Below are positions 48,701 to 60,117 of a DNA stretch of 64,000 bases, piece by piece (within the stretch, counting starts at the first letter, position 1; the number at the start of each line of letters is the position of its first letter). Origin of the DNA: Patiria miniata (taxonomy: Eukaryota > Echinodermata > Asteroidea > Valvatida > Asterinidae); contig NW_024037056.1 of assembly GCF_015706575.1 (NCBI RefSeq), forward strand, positions 11,297,176 through 11,361,175. Direction: 5' to 3'. The notes under the pieces are model-generated. The model was not told the origin of the DNA. It saw only the letters and a program-made list of their open reading frames with translations, and made no database searches. The translations under genes and the position numbers were made by a program.

Positions 48701-49239
48701 AATAGGGGTCGTCTTCTTTGCGTGAAAATATCTCGAAAAGTCAATGGTCAACCCATCATAAATTGAAAAGAAATTGAAAGATGACACATTGATCATCATT
48801 TTTCTGTGCAGCTTGAATACCTGTGAGAGTTTTGAGTATTTTTAAAAGAATTTTGAAGTACGGGCATTTAGCACTAGTGTCTATGGGAGTTTATTTGCAG
48901 GTATGCACCCATAGAGCAACTCTTCATGAACATACCCAAGAAATTTCATGACCAAAGGTCAAAGGGTTTTGGAATTATGGCTAATTAATTATTCATATGT
49001 ATGAATGGAAATTTTGGTCTGTGTACACGACGTATATGGGAAAATTCAGTTTTCACGGCGTGTAGCGCCGGAAAATTTTTCGCTGGTCCGATTTTATGTT
49101 TTTGGTGTAAAAAGATGCGCAAGGCTTGAGGCTAAAAAGTCATAACAGCTCTGGTCGCGAAACAATTATTTTAAAGGCTATCGCGGAAAAGGTCGGGGGG
49201 GGGGGGCGGCGGATTCCGCCCCCCGGCCCCTTCAGGGTT
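45735..49239 (-). mobile_element. GC-ended element M carrying a 3.05 kb insertion
   Basis: The left end AACCCTAAAGGGGCCGGG and right end CGGCCCCTTCAGGGTT frame the same sequence as 44563-45023, inverted, with 45858-48910 inserted. It is flanked by a 33 bp near-identical direct repeat (45694-45726 and 49241-49273, TCGAAGGACTC..TGGAAAGAC), unusually long for a target duplication. Confidence 0.8.
45858..48910. repeat. Composite array A-B-B-A-B-B-A
   Basis: A units (458 bp): 45858-46315, 47156-47613, 48453-48910. B units (about 418 bp): 46316-46733, 46734-47151, 47614-48031, 48032-48448. Period about 1298 bp, copies nearly identical apart from G-tract length. A begins GGGTACACACC and ends GGTATGCACCC (imperfect inverted ends). 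The block is flanked by ATAG on both sides, and the empty element M has a single ATAG there. Inner A units sit between TATA and TATA at B-B junctions. No recognisable protein. Confidence 0.85.
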
Positions 49240-49273
49240 AAATTTCGAAGGACTCTATGGAAAGACACAGCAG

Positions 49274-50303
49274 TCCGGACATTTTAAAAGAAAATACAAC
49301 ACACATGTACTATAATTCTTTTGTGGCATAATGGATTTTTCCATAATCGAGAAAGTAAAAGTACGATGTAGTTTTAAAAATGGGCCCTATGGGCTTTCCG
49401 ACTTGGTCTTTGTCTTTGAAACAACGAATCCCACTGGCGCTGGCGGCGCGGTCACAGCTCGACCCAGATCCCGCTTCATGGCCTTGCCTGCCTGACTGCC
49501 ACAAAGCACAGTCGTAAAACACGAGGGGAGGCCTTCACGTAGCTGATTGTTCAGTGGTCACTTCTACTGTTTGTGCACAAAGCAATGGCCTTCTAGAAGT
49601 GTGTACAAACTTAAAATGACCGAAAGCATCGAGGCCGCCCGTGTAATGGTAAGGGACACGGCTCAGCAAGCCAGCCGCGCAAACAATATTGAAAAGAAGT
49701 TGAATGCTGCTTTCTAATCGGACATGTTTGATTATTCTTGTGGTAGATCGAAGTATAGGTAGAATTCTGATACAACTGTAACACACACGGGCCAGCGTTG
49801 CAGCCGTATTGGTAAGAGCCAGATCATACGCGACCATTCGTGCTACTTGGTCTTGAGAATAAAGAAGCGGCACATCTTTTCGGAGCACGGCCATCGAGTA
49901 GGCATAGTGTGTCAGTTTAAGCATCAGTTCAGGTTGTACATGTACATGTACATGTAGGTTTCCGAATTTGTTAATTGTACTGTGAGTTGAATGTCGGCCA
50001 TAACATACTTCTTTTGGGTTTGCACTCTTTAGGTCTACAAGTACTTTGACCTGATGCTTTCTAAAATCTTACAAAAGTGACATTCATGTTTATTGAAACG
50101 TGACAACTATCAGGTCAAATATGACCCATTTTTAGTGTGTAGAATTATGTAGCAGGGCAAATGGATAAGTAAAATACTGACAATGCTATCAGCATCAAGT
50201 CGATTAACCTCCGCCATCAATTGTGATCATGATTTATTTTGCCTGATCGGGTTCAGTTTGCTGTCAGATTTGGAAAAAAAGTTGAGGGCTGTGAACGATC
50301 ATC
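49274..50303 (+). promoter_or_regulatory. Upstream region of HAO copy C
   Basis: No gene in 49274-49780. From about 49790 it aligns with the upstream regions of A and B (CACACGGGCCAGCGTTGCAG, GTACATGTACATGTAGGTTT, TGCTATCAGCATCAAGTCGA). GCCTGATCGGGTTCAGTTTG and the leader before ATG match A closely. Confidence 0.5.
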
Positions 50304-53300
50304 ATGGCATCGGAACCAGTCTGTGTTGAGGACTTTGAGCCTTACCTGAAGGCGAGGGTGTCGGACAGTTTCTGGCATTACTTCAGAAGCGGGGCAGACG
50401 GTGAGCAGACGTTAAGAGACAATCCACTGGCCTTTCAGAGGTAATCCATTTGCAAGTTTGAGTATGTTTAATTCAAGTTGTGTATCATTGATGGAATGCT
50501 CCATTATATTTTTAATCAGCTCAACAAAATATAATGTACGCCATATGCCAAAATGCATAACCTCTAGATCATGCTGACCAAAACATTCGAGATATATATT
50601 TAATACTTACTGTTTGAATGATTTCCTGACTAAAGGTATCGTCTTCTACCGCGATGTTTGAGGGACGTGTCTCAACGAGACACCAGCACCTCTATACTCG
50701 GTCATCGCCTATCATTCCCTGTTGGTGTGTCTCCCATGGGGTGTCATGCCTTTGTGCATCGTGATGGAGAAATCGCCACTGCGAAGGGTAAGAAATTACT
50801 GTAGAGAAGTGCTGGTCCCAGAGGGCTAGCCTAGCGTCCTCTGTACATTATCTTGTGTGCCGAGCAGTGCTATCGTATAGGATTATCCCGTAATGCCAAT
50901 GTATCCGCTGAATCGGGCCAAGTGTGCCGACCAGATGCACGAAGATACCTTAGAGCAGTCTTTCTGAATCAATTTAGAAGAATTTGGCACATTCTTTGAT
51001 CACCTTTGATGGGCTTGCTTTGTCTTATCTAGGTGTATCAAATGCTGGGTCTGCCATGGTTCTCAGTATGTGGTCCAACAAGAGTCTGGAGGACGTGGCT
51101 GCATCAGTGCACCCTGACACGCCACTGCTGCTTCACCTGAACCTCCTGTTCGACAGAAGCAGAATGGAGGCGGTGATCAGACGGGCCGAGGCAGCATGCT
51201 ACAAGGCACTAGTGGTAACGGTTGATCAACCGACGATGGGGAACAGAATGCACTTGAGAAGGAGCATAGATGTGGACCCGACTATTACGTAAATTGATGG
51301 GGAAGGTTTTAACAATTCCAATTTCATAAGAGAGTGCACATAAGGTACCTAGAGAAAAATCGGTCTGGTTAAAATTATGAAAAATACTATATAATTAATT
51401 ATTGACTGAGAGTCAGTCTGCAGTGTTTAAAATGTGAAATTGGTGAAAAACATGACTCGGCTTATATAAAAATTGTCCCGGCTAAAGGCAGTGCTCGCCA
51501 TTTCGGCCGGACAGGGAACACTCACAAAATCAAAGGCATTAAAGTTAGCCGAAATAATAAACAAACAAATTCAATTTCTCATTCGGATGATCTTACTTAC
51601 AATAACACATAAAAAATATTATTTACACGTTCACACAATCACGTCCAATCAAATCTCAAAAGAGAAGTAATCCAAATATTCAATTCAAAACTTCACAATC
51701 AATCTCTGTAAATCTGAACATTTGAAATAAAATAAATCGTGCTTACAGTTAGTCTCTTCTCAGTTCACTTAGCCGTCGCCCGTCGCCTGGTCCAACTCTT
51801 CCTCCACACAGGATGCCCAAACTGGCATAAAGGAGTGCCAAAACTGGCACAGAATTTGACGCAGAAATCTTGGCAAAAGCCGAAAACGCAAACAGCACTG
51901 GCTTCACACCGAAGTAAAAGGTGCCTAAATTGGCACAAATCACGACATCAAAATATCGCAGCTCCGATCAAAATATAAAGGCGAACTATTGTGACCGGGC
52001 GGACAGGCCTACACCTCCGGCGTCTAGTGAGTGTTCTGGGATGTGGGATTACGCCCAAGCTTAAATATAACATTTAAGAAACAATAACATTCCTAGCAAT
52101 CTCTTCTACACTGTATGAGGTTTACTAATTTCCTGAAGTCACTATAACAACAACAGATCTAATTTGACTAACTATGGCCCTCCTGCAAAAACCCTAGATG
52201 AACTGGATAGGAATCTAAAGGCTATTGTGTTTCTTCACCTGAGAATGAAATGGCTGTGCTCCGGGGAGACATACATGCAAGATTAAAGGAGCAGTCTATA
52301 TCTACATTTACAGAAAGAATTATAAAAAAAACTACAACATGGAAAAACAAGTTACTAATGACAAAAATCTGTTTTGCCGAACTTCCTTCCCAGTTGTTTG
52401 ACGCATTTTTCAATGGTACCTTAACCACACAAAGATTGATGATTTTTGTTTATTTTCCGTGCAAAGCTGTCCGCATATTTTACTTCCTGGAGAGGAGTTG
52501 ACGCACGAAAAGGCTCGAGCGATTGTTAACGAGTCAAAAGCTGTGACGTGGAAGGACATCTTGTGGCTGACGGGAATTACGTCACTTCCGGTTGTGCTGA
52601 AAGGTATTCTAACAGGTGAGCAAAGTTTGAGGTCAAAATCATGAAACAGCCGCATAATTATCTGCAACAAGAATTTTAAAACCAGTCGCTGAATGTACCC
52701 CGTGCACACGATGCATTTTGGCTGATTACCAGGTCAATCGATCAATGGACTCAGTACAACAAAATTTGTATCAGTCAAAAATAGAGTACGAGCCAAACAG
52801 GCTGTATAAGCATTAGGTAAATTTACTCATACATCTTCAACTCAAAGTTGTTGAACAGAGAGTCTGCCTAGCAGTTTGATGAAATCGAGAGATATATGCA
52901 CATTGGATTTTACAACAACATCATGCATCTATACAGTGATGATTTAACGAATGCCTGGAAACTTATGATATTTTCCACAGGCTTCGCTAGTCTGGTTCCC
53001 TGACCCCACTGTGTTTTCGACCTCAAAAATGGGGTCGTGTAGCCAGCAGTGAATCTGGCATGCATTGCCCGGAATTCCCGATTATGTATGTTAATCATAT
53101 ATATGCATGACGTGCGTGGGTCTGGAACCCACCTCGCCTCGAATCACAACGGTAATGTTTTCGCGCGCCGAGCCAGCCTGTTGCAAAACGGCCAAAGGCC
53201 TGGCCACGAATTTGCAATTTTGGAGGGAATGAGCTTCAATTTTTGCAGAATTTGAAAGCATCTCCGACAAAATATCAATAAAGACAGAAATATTGCTGTT

Positions 53301-56300
53301 CAATTATATACAACCTATGCAGTTGAAAGGATTGATAAGTTGCTTTCATGGAGAAATTGGGGATTTGTTGTGGTAAGACTAGCGTGAGTTTCTTGATGAT
53401 CGTGAGTTCCATCACCGGCGTCAATTCCCGAATTGAACAGCGATTCAAAAGTATACAACCGTGATGTGCTCGTGCAGAGGCGATCCAGTCAAAGGCTTTA
53501 AATGGGAGCTTTTTACCGGTCCCCATAACTTTAGGGGGAGGCAGGGAAACAGTCTAATATAATAAGGCTTCTCCGAATAGGTATACATGAAATCCCAAAG
53601 TACCAAGTTGAAACTTTCTTCCAAATTACTTTATTTGTCTTACTTTTCGCGATTTGCATTTTATCTATTCTCACCTTTAAAGCTGAAGATGCAAGAGAAG
53701 CTGTGAGGCACGGTGCCGCTGGTATCCTGGTGTCTAACCACGGTGGTCGGCAGCTGGACGGGGTACCAGCTCCAGTAAGTATAATCAGTCACTCCATACT
53801 GTATAAGTGTCTCAAGAAACACGACCGAATCGTACTTTCAAGTGGATACAGTTTCTTCAGTTTACCTGGAATGATAGCAACAGTATGGGCTGTGCGTAAA
53901 GAGAAGACGAGGTGTAAAGAACATTATTAGTGTGCAGGACTATTAAAATTATCAATATTATGAAAAATCAGGAAACCATAAGCAAACAGAAAGCTTACCT
54001 CAGTCGCTTTACTTTTATGTTCAAGGACTACTGTCCGTCAAAAGGTTCCTATATTATTTTGTCAAAACAAATCTGAGATTGATTGAAATCGCAGACAATT
54101 TTTAAGTAGCATGCAACTTGGTTGAATAAGTGCACTCACGTTATCTTTATCTCCGGTAAACGTGCGATGTCATGTTTAAGCATGCCCACCATGAAAACTT
54201 CAGCAAAAAGGAAGTGTGCTTCCCTCTCTCCATAATTACATTATTGGAGAGGCGAAAACCAGTCTAGAGGGAGAGCTTGTCCCACGCTGGTTCGCGTGCT
54301 CCGTTTATACAGGTGAGACATATGCTTACCAGCGAAGTGTGTTTCGTGTTGTTACCGTTGCTTATGAATGTTAAACTTTATCTCTACCAGATCGATGTTT
54401 TGGCTGAGATAGTCAACGCCGTACGTGGCTCCAGTGTTGAGGTGTATGTTGACGGAGGAATACGCAAAGGCACCGATGTCCTCAAGGCCCTTGCTCTGGG
54501 AGCACGAGCCGTCTTCATCGGCCGACCGGCAATCTGGGGGCTCGCTTACGACGTGAGTTGCCGAATATTCATTTCTCGAGAAAAAACAACAACACACATC
54601 AGCTACAGCGACCCTACCTTTACAATTAGAACCTGCAATTGATAACCGGAAGTTAGAAAGTCCACAATTTTGAGCGAAAACTTGACAGATTTATCAATGA
54701 ACATGATGGATTTATTATCGGATAACGTTACTGTGAATCTTACGAATGATCAGTGCGCCCTCAATTGACACATTTTGAGATGTACATTATACAGTCAGGT
54801 TTCAACATGCATATTCATATCGTAAGAATTCGTCCGATCGATGGTTAAAGGGTTATAGACAAAACCATTTCTTTGACCTCAATGTGCATTTTGACCCCAA
54901 GTGGGCGTGGTAAACCCTGGTGAAGCAATTTTGGCATATTTTCATCGTCCACGTTATGTTTTGCGCAACAACGATACGTTTTGGAGTGTTTTCACAGAGA
55001 TAATGTTGCAGTATTGTACAAAATCTGTAAAGAAACCCCCCAAATTTCCACCCCCCCCAAAAAAAGAAAGCACAACAAAACAAAATAAATAATTTTTGCG
55101 CGTGCCAACCGTGACATCACAGGACAGTGAAATCAGGAACATATTTATATTTACCATTCAGGACCTGCCTACACTGGATGACCACATAATCAGAGGAACC
55201 GTTCACTGCAAAAACTGTAGTGTTAATTTAACACCATTCGGTATCTATATAGGACAACACCAGTAACATTTAACACCAATGGTCCTATATAGAAACCAAT
55301 CGTGTAAATTTAACACTGCAGTTTTTGCAGTGTTGATATTTGTATATAACCAAGCCTCTTCAAGAACCCTTGCATTTTGTGCTTCCGCACACTCCTCAGG
55401 CCTTTTATAAAAACGTGACACACAGACATCAGACAGACAGACAGACAGCGTACACTGCAAAAACTGTAGTGTTAATTTAACACCATTCGGTATCTATATA
55501 GGACAACACCAGTAACATTTAACACCAGATGGTCCTATATAGATACCAATGGTGTAAATTTAACACTCCAGTTTTTGCAGTGTATGATCTTTTAATACAG
55601 AATAAAACGTTAATATTGGTAACAACTTTAAATTCTATTATAAGATGGAATTTTGCGTCGGGGTTATATAAATCAAATTAGGTTTTGCCCTTCACCGTCG
55701 GTGAAGGGCAAAACCTAATTTGAACTTTAAATTCACTTCAATTCAATTTTTTTTCCAAATACACAGGGTGAGAAAGGAGTTGAAAAAGTTCTGGGGATTC
55801 TCAAAGAGGAATTTAGCAGGGCCATGGCTCTATGTGGTAATTATATATCGATTAATGTCTTGAATCATTTGTTTGTCTTAATGTCAATTCCACCGCCAGT
55901 AGGACTTTGTATATCAGCCTACACTCTCTTTTCCAATGTTCCAAACAGAGAATTTGCTTAGGAAAGTTCAGAATGGTAAATAACATGTAACAGTATTTTA
56001 ATTCATTACTTCAATTTTATCTTATTGTACTATATAAATTCTTTATCCAGGCAAATTTACACATAAAATACAAATAAACACAATTGGATAAAAAATTGCT
56101 AAAGAAAACAGCTACTTTTGATAAGTTGATTTCATATGCAAAAAGAAAACCAAAATCCACTAATTCGGATACTATGTAAAAGTATATGGCAATTAGCGTC
56201 AAATAATCAATTACCGTCGAATAATTAGATTAAGGCAGACAGCTCTGAATAAAAGGTAGAAGTTTACCGGATGACCGGGGAGACATCTGGAGAATTCATT

Positions 56301-56386
56301 CTGCATTTCTTTCTCTATCAGGTTGTTCCTCGCTATCGGATATTACACCAGATTTGATTGCGACGATGCCGTACAGCAAGATGTAG
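50304..56386 (+). CDS. HAO1: Hydroxyacid oxidase copy C (8 exons, 360 aa)
   Basis: Exons: 50304-50440, 50636-50787, 51033-51288, 52467-52615, 53683-53774, 54391-54552, 55767-55836, 56322-56386; all GT-AG, phases as in A and B. The product is a peroxisomal FMN-dependent 2-hydroxyacid oxidase by family. It has Tyr26 in WHYFRSGA (the second Tyr of A/B is Phe), Trp110 (SMWSNKS), the active-site [29 protein letters not shown] and IGRP, and ends YSKM. The shared HLN replaces QLY ([10 protein letters not shown]); C also has AACYKAL where A and B have AAGYKA. It lacks the duplicated exon 3 start seen in intron 2 of A and B. Introns 3, 4 and 6 hold C-specific insertions. No stop or frameshift. Downstream lies a duplicated flank and then a receptor fragment instead of a full convergent receptor gene. 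Confidence 0.95.
51475..52070. other. Unclassified insertion in copy C intron 3
   Basis: Intron sequence homologous to A and B (CATGACTCGGCTTATAT) stops near 51470 and a block starting TGTCCCGGCTAAAGGC follows, with CAAACTGGCATAAAGG and CAAAACTGGCAC words and a GC-rich end (GACCGGGCGGACAGGCC). It has no long inverted ends and no coding frame. Class unknown. Confidence 0.4.
52988..53556. mobile_element. 569 bp MITE TAGTCTGGTTCCCTG in copy C intron 4
   Basis: Ends TAGTCTGGTTCCCTGACCCC and GGGGGAGGCAGGGAAACAGT..CTA. Copies A and B continue without it after CAGGCTTCGCTC. It shares terminal words with the 84 bp element at 31253-31336. Confidence 0.75.
55204..55332. mobile_element. CACTGCAAAAACTG MITE, copy 1 (CACTA-like)
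   Basis: Inverted ends CACTGCAAAAACTGTAGTGT and ACACTGCAGTTTTTGCAGTG; inner GGTATCTATATAGGA and TCCTATATAGAAACC also pair. TT on both sides. CACTG ends suggest an EnSpm/CACTA-type parent. Confidence 0.8.
55453..55582. mobile_element. CACTGCAAAAACTG MITE, copy 2 (CACTA-like)
   Basis: Nearly the same sequence and orientation as copy 1, 120 bp away, flanked by TA on both sides. A (CAGA)n microsatellite at about 55426-55448 precedes it. Confidence 0.8.
55673..55723. repeat. Perfect 25 bp hairpin with one-base loop
   Basis: TCAAATTAGGTTTTGCCCTT plus CACCG, then T, then the exact reverse complement ending CCTAATTTGA. In copy C intron 6, about 45 bp before the exon 7 acceptor. Confidence 0.9.
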
Positions 56387-57108
56387 AGCTAAAGTCTGAG
56401 AACCAGTTTTTGTTTGAATTGGAACAACGTAGACCTAGCTAAATCTGCTAATTTTCTGCTTAAACTGAGAAGTTAACGGGCCCAGGACTTTACAGAATAT
56501 CCATAAGCTTCAAGTAGACCCGAGGAAAAACAAAACAACAGAATGTAGGCTTAATTATCACATATCACATTATCGCTTTAGAGAAATTTGGTGGGAGCTA
56601 ACATACCGGGTTTTTTTTTAATTGAAATGAACTGAATCAGCCAGTTCGGTATTCCAACTGCGCATGTGCACATTCAAATTTGCCGATTTTTCTTTTGGGA
56701 TAAAAATTTCATCGTATGCGTGCCAAAGTATAGCGGGGTACCAGCAAAATTTAGGAAATCATCGTGTTCTGAAGTATAACATTTTACAAAAACCTTTTGG
56801 ACAGGGAGGTGTTTTTACGTGTCTTATGTGTCAAAACCTTTGTGCGAACGAAAGTTCCATCTCTTTTCGATTGCACGAAAAATTGCACAGATTCGGTTAC
56901 CATCCCCCATAGCCTTGTGTGCATTTATCTGCCAAGGTTACCCCGGAAAAAAACTCGTCGAATCTTGCTGCGCACCAGACTATTTTGGTATACCGAACTG
57001 GCTTATTGGAACAGTGTGGTTGCTGCCACCAAGCGTCTGAAAAGTCTCCAAATGTAAAAACATATATTAAATCAACGAGATTCAACGAGAGGCGCCCCTA
57101 ACAAATTA
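56387..57108. repeat. Copy C 3' flank; 56717 onward duplicated at 59729
   Basis: The first part is 3' UTR-like and similar to the copy A flank (GAACCAGTTTTTGTTTGAAT). From ATGCGTGCCAAAGTATAG at about 56715 on, the sequence is repeated with few changes at 59731-60117. The second copy is joined directly to the short 3' UTR piece TTTGTTTGAATTGGAACAAC (59712), skipping about 285 bp. Confidence 0.8.
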
Positions 57109-57351
57109 TTGACACCACCCTTTCTTTGCAGTTTATACTGTAGCGTTTTCAGATTATCAGTTCTTAATTATCAATTCGTCTTAATTCTTAGTTAATCATC
57201 ATTTAGTTAAATGTTCCTTTTGAACTTGTTTAAATGATCATGCCTGTATAATGATTAATCCTCCTGATTGTAATGCATTACTCATAGTTTTCCTAGTAAA
57301 CATAAATGCCTATGCAGTGTGTAGTCCGTTGTTTTATACAGAGCAAATGAC
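57109..57351. mobile_element. Partial LTR fossil
   Basis: The first 243 bp of the LTR seen complete at 60118-60726 (TTGACACCACCCTTTCT and onward), preceded by the same AACAAATTA. It ends where the 2.35 kb element starts. No internal retroelement genes are seen. Confidence 0.5.
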
Positions 57352-59703
57352 GTTTGGAAAAGGGATGGCACTATCCCATTCAGTGACACTTCTTCTCTGG
57401 TGACTTGTATGGCTTAGTATGTGTTGTAAGCATGACTGAGTCTTTGCCGGTTACGTCCGATTGAAATGTAGAGTGGGCGGACATAAGAGATTAAGTGACT
57501 ATGATAGGTTGGGTAATCAAATGTGATTAAAGGTGCGAGCAGAGGATTATGTTCGCAAATCCTCTTGTTAGCAATAGCATGCTTTCGTGCCTTGCTGTTG
57601 GGCACTCTTCAGTTGCAAATAGGTGATTCAAAAAAGAATCGAGGCTGACTCGCGGAAAAGTTGTGGTTGGGATTGGTTGTATTCCAATCATGTATCGTAA
57701 GTTTGAAGTGTTGTGGTTACAACCATGTGACTTTAGTTGGTTTCAACTTGTTCCTCTAGTGAGGAGAGCAATCGGGTTCGGTTAGTTTTTTGGAAGAGCC
57801 GGAGTAGGTCGGGTGTGGGTTTAACTCTTGATTTTGTTTGGGTAGTTACTCCCGGATATGATTTAAGGCTTTTCTGAAGGCAACGAATTATGATTCGGGA
57901 AATGTTTCCGCACAGTAGTTTGTTGCCTTGGATTATGTTCCAGTGATGGTTGTTTATTGCTCGATTTAAGTGACGGTGTGTTATGGTTAGGTTGTATGTC
58001 GTGGTGAAGACAGGTGGAGTTTGTTTTGATTTTTCTTCATCCTAAGATTGTATGTGTTAAACCTGTGGGCAAGTTTAAAATTAGTGGCTTCCGGGTATTT
58101 TCTAGCGTTTCACTAGAATATGATTTCGGATGCCAATTGGTGGTTGAAAGGATGGTTTATAGAGCGTATGTTACGCATTATTAATGTAAATTGTAGTCTT
58201 CACTCCAAATAATTATTGATGCTGCTTACGAGTGATTGCGGCTTGGTTTAGCAGAAGTAGGTAAGATGTTGAGGCCTTGTCCAACAAGCAAATATTTCGG
58301 TTTGCGATGGTTTTGCTTTGGATAGGTTGGTTATGAAGGATTGATATTTTGTTCTGCTAATGAGCGCAAATGATTGGAGTTGGCTCGTTTGGTTTACGAT
58401 TGCATTTGTGAGAGAAGTGGTTAGATTTATTTATTGGTCTCTTGGTTTCTTGGTTGAGTTTCCTTCTTGCCATGGTAGTTGAGGGGTTTGTGGTTTGAAT
58501 ATAACGAATAAGGTAAGATGGGGTGGGTTATATTCCAATTTATTTATTATAACAATGGCAGAATGATGGATATTTCTCTTTTGAGAGGTTGTGTTAGTAA
58601 GAGACCGAGAAGTGATGGTTCGTTGGTTTTCTCTCAGGGTTTGTATGCACGTATTGCGTGCGTGAGATGGCGCATTGAGCCGTGGCGGTAGTGAATGGTA
58701 CCATATGTGTGTTGTGATTGGTCACTGTATTGTCCAATGGGCGTGTGGGTGCAGTGGCGCGGAAAACCTTGCGAGGGTTTTGGATTCGTAGTGGAATTTC
58801 TGGCCAGTAGTGTGTTTGTTTTTAGTTTTAAAAGCCGTATTTTGATTATTTTCTTTGTCAGAAAATAGTTGAAACTTGTGTAGGCTTTTAGATATTGTTA
58901 ATCTCTTTCATTTGGTAGTTGTTTGAGTAAGAAACTATCTTCCTACCGTGTGCGGTATCGGAAAAACACGTTGTGTTTCGTTGTTTTTTTCTTGATTTTG
59001 TTAATACGAATGCATATTTATGTGGAGATGGTACTTTTTCTTTCCCAAATGTGGGTTGTTTATTTTGTTTGTACCATTCAATGTTGAGATTGATTTATAT
59101 TTTTTGGGGGAGGCCAATACTGTTTTGAACCCTTTGTTTTGGGGTTAAGTTTGTGGGTTTTTGTCTTGTTTTGTGTTGTTTGGTGTAAAATGGGTATAGT
59201 TTATCCGTCTGCGGATAATTTGTATGTCCATTTATCAAGTGCTTATGCTTCTGCTAGCATAGCGTTTTTTTGTTGTTATAACAAATATAGATAATGTTTT
59301 CCGTATGCGGAAATATGGTTGTTGGTTTTCCGAATTGGGGTGTACATGTGGTGGAACAGTGAGATATTGTGTCTCGTGTGTGGCAGACTGATTGTTACAA
59401 GTCTGTGGATGTACTTGAAGTACTGAAAAACAGAGATAGAAGCAACCTGAAGATACCTCGCTTGTTAATCAAGACGGTATTCTCGGGCAGTTTTTGATGG
59501 CCATCGACCCACAATACCCCGGGGTGGGGCAAGGAGTATTACATAGAAGTTTGGAAAAGGGATGGCACTATCCCATTCAGTGACACTTCTTCTCTGGTGA
59601 CTTGTATGGCTTAGTATGTGTTGTAAGCATGACTGAGTCTTTGCCGGTTACGTCCGATTGAAATGTAGAGTGGGCGGACATAAGAGATTAAGTGACTATG
59701 ATA
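57352..59703. mobile_element. 2.35 kb element with identical 155 bp direct ends
   Basis: 57352-57506 and 59549-59703 appear identical (GTTTGGAAAAGGGATGGCAC to TAAGTGACTATGATA). The 2 kb between them is T/G-rich on the plus strand and without a credible reading frame. GGGGTGGGGCAAGGAG just before the right end is purine-rich. It looks like a non-autonomous terminal-repeat element of recent age; a tandem duplication is the alternative. No gag, pol or env seen. Confidence 0.6.
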
Positions 59704-60117
59704 AGTGACTTTTTGTTTGAATTGGAACAACGTATGCGTGCCAAAGTATAGCGGGGTACCAGCAAAATTTAAGAAATCATCGTGTTCTGAAGTATAACAT
59801 TTTACAAAAACCTTTTGGACAGAGAGGTGTTTTTACGTGTCAAAACATTTGTGCGAACGAAAGTTCCATCTCTTTTCGATTGCACGAACAATTGCACAGA
59901 TTCTGTTACCACATCCCCCATAGCCTTGTGTGCATTTATCTGCCGCGGTTATCCCGGAAAAACTCGTCGAATCTTGCTGCGCACCAGACTATTTTGGAAT
60001 ACCGAACTGGCTAATTAGAACAGTGTGGTTGCTGCCACCCAGCGTCTGAAAAGTCTCCAAATGTAAAAACATATATTAAATCAACGAGATTTAACGAGAG
60101 GCGCCTTTAACAAATTA
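59704..60117. repeat. Second copy of the copy C 3' flank
   Basis: Repeats 56407-56431 and then about 56715-57108, with small differences, in the same orientation. See the entry at 56387. Confidence 0.85.

Noticed and set aside
45968-48766. Identical short open frames repeated in the A and B units
   Set aside because: They repeat because the DNA repeats; the peptides have no recognisable domain and span A/B junctions.
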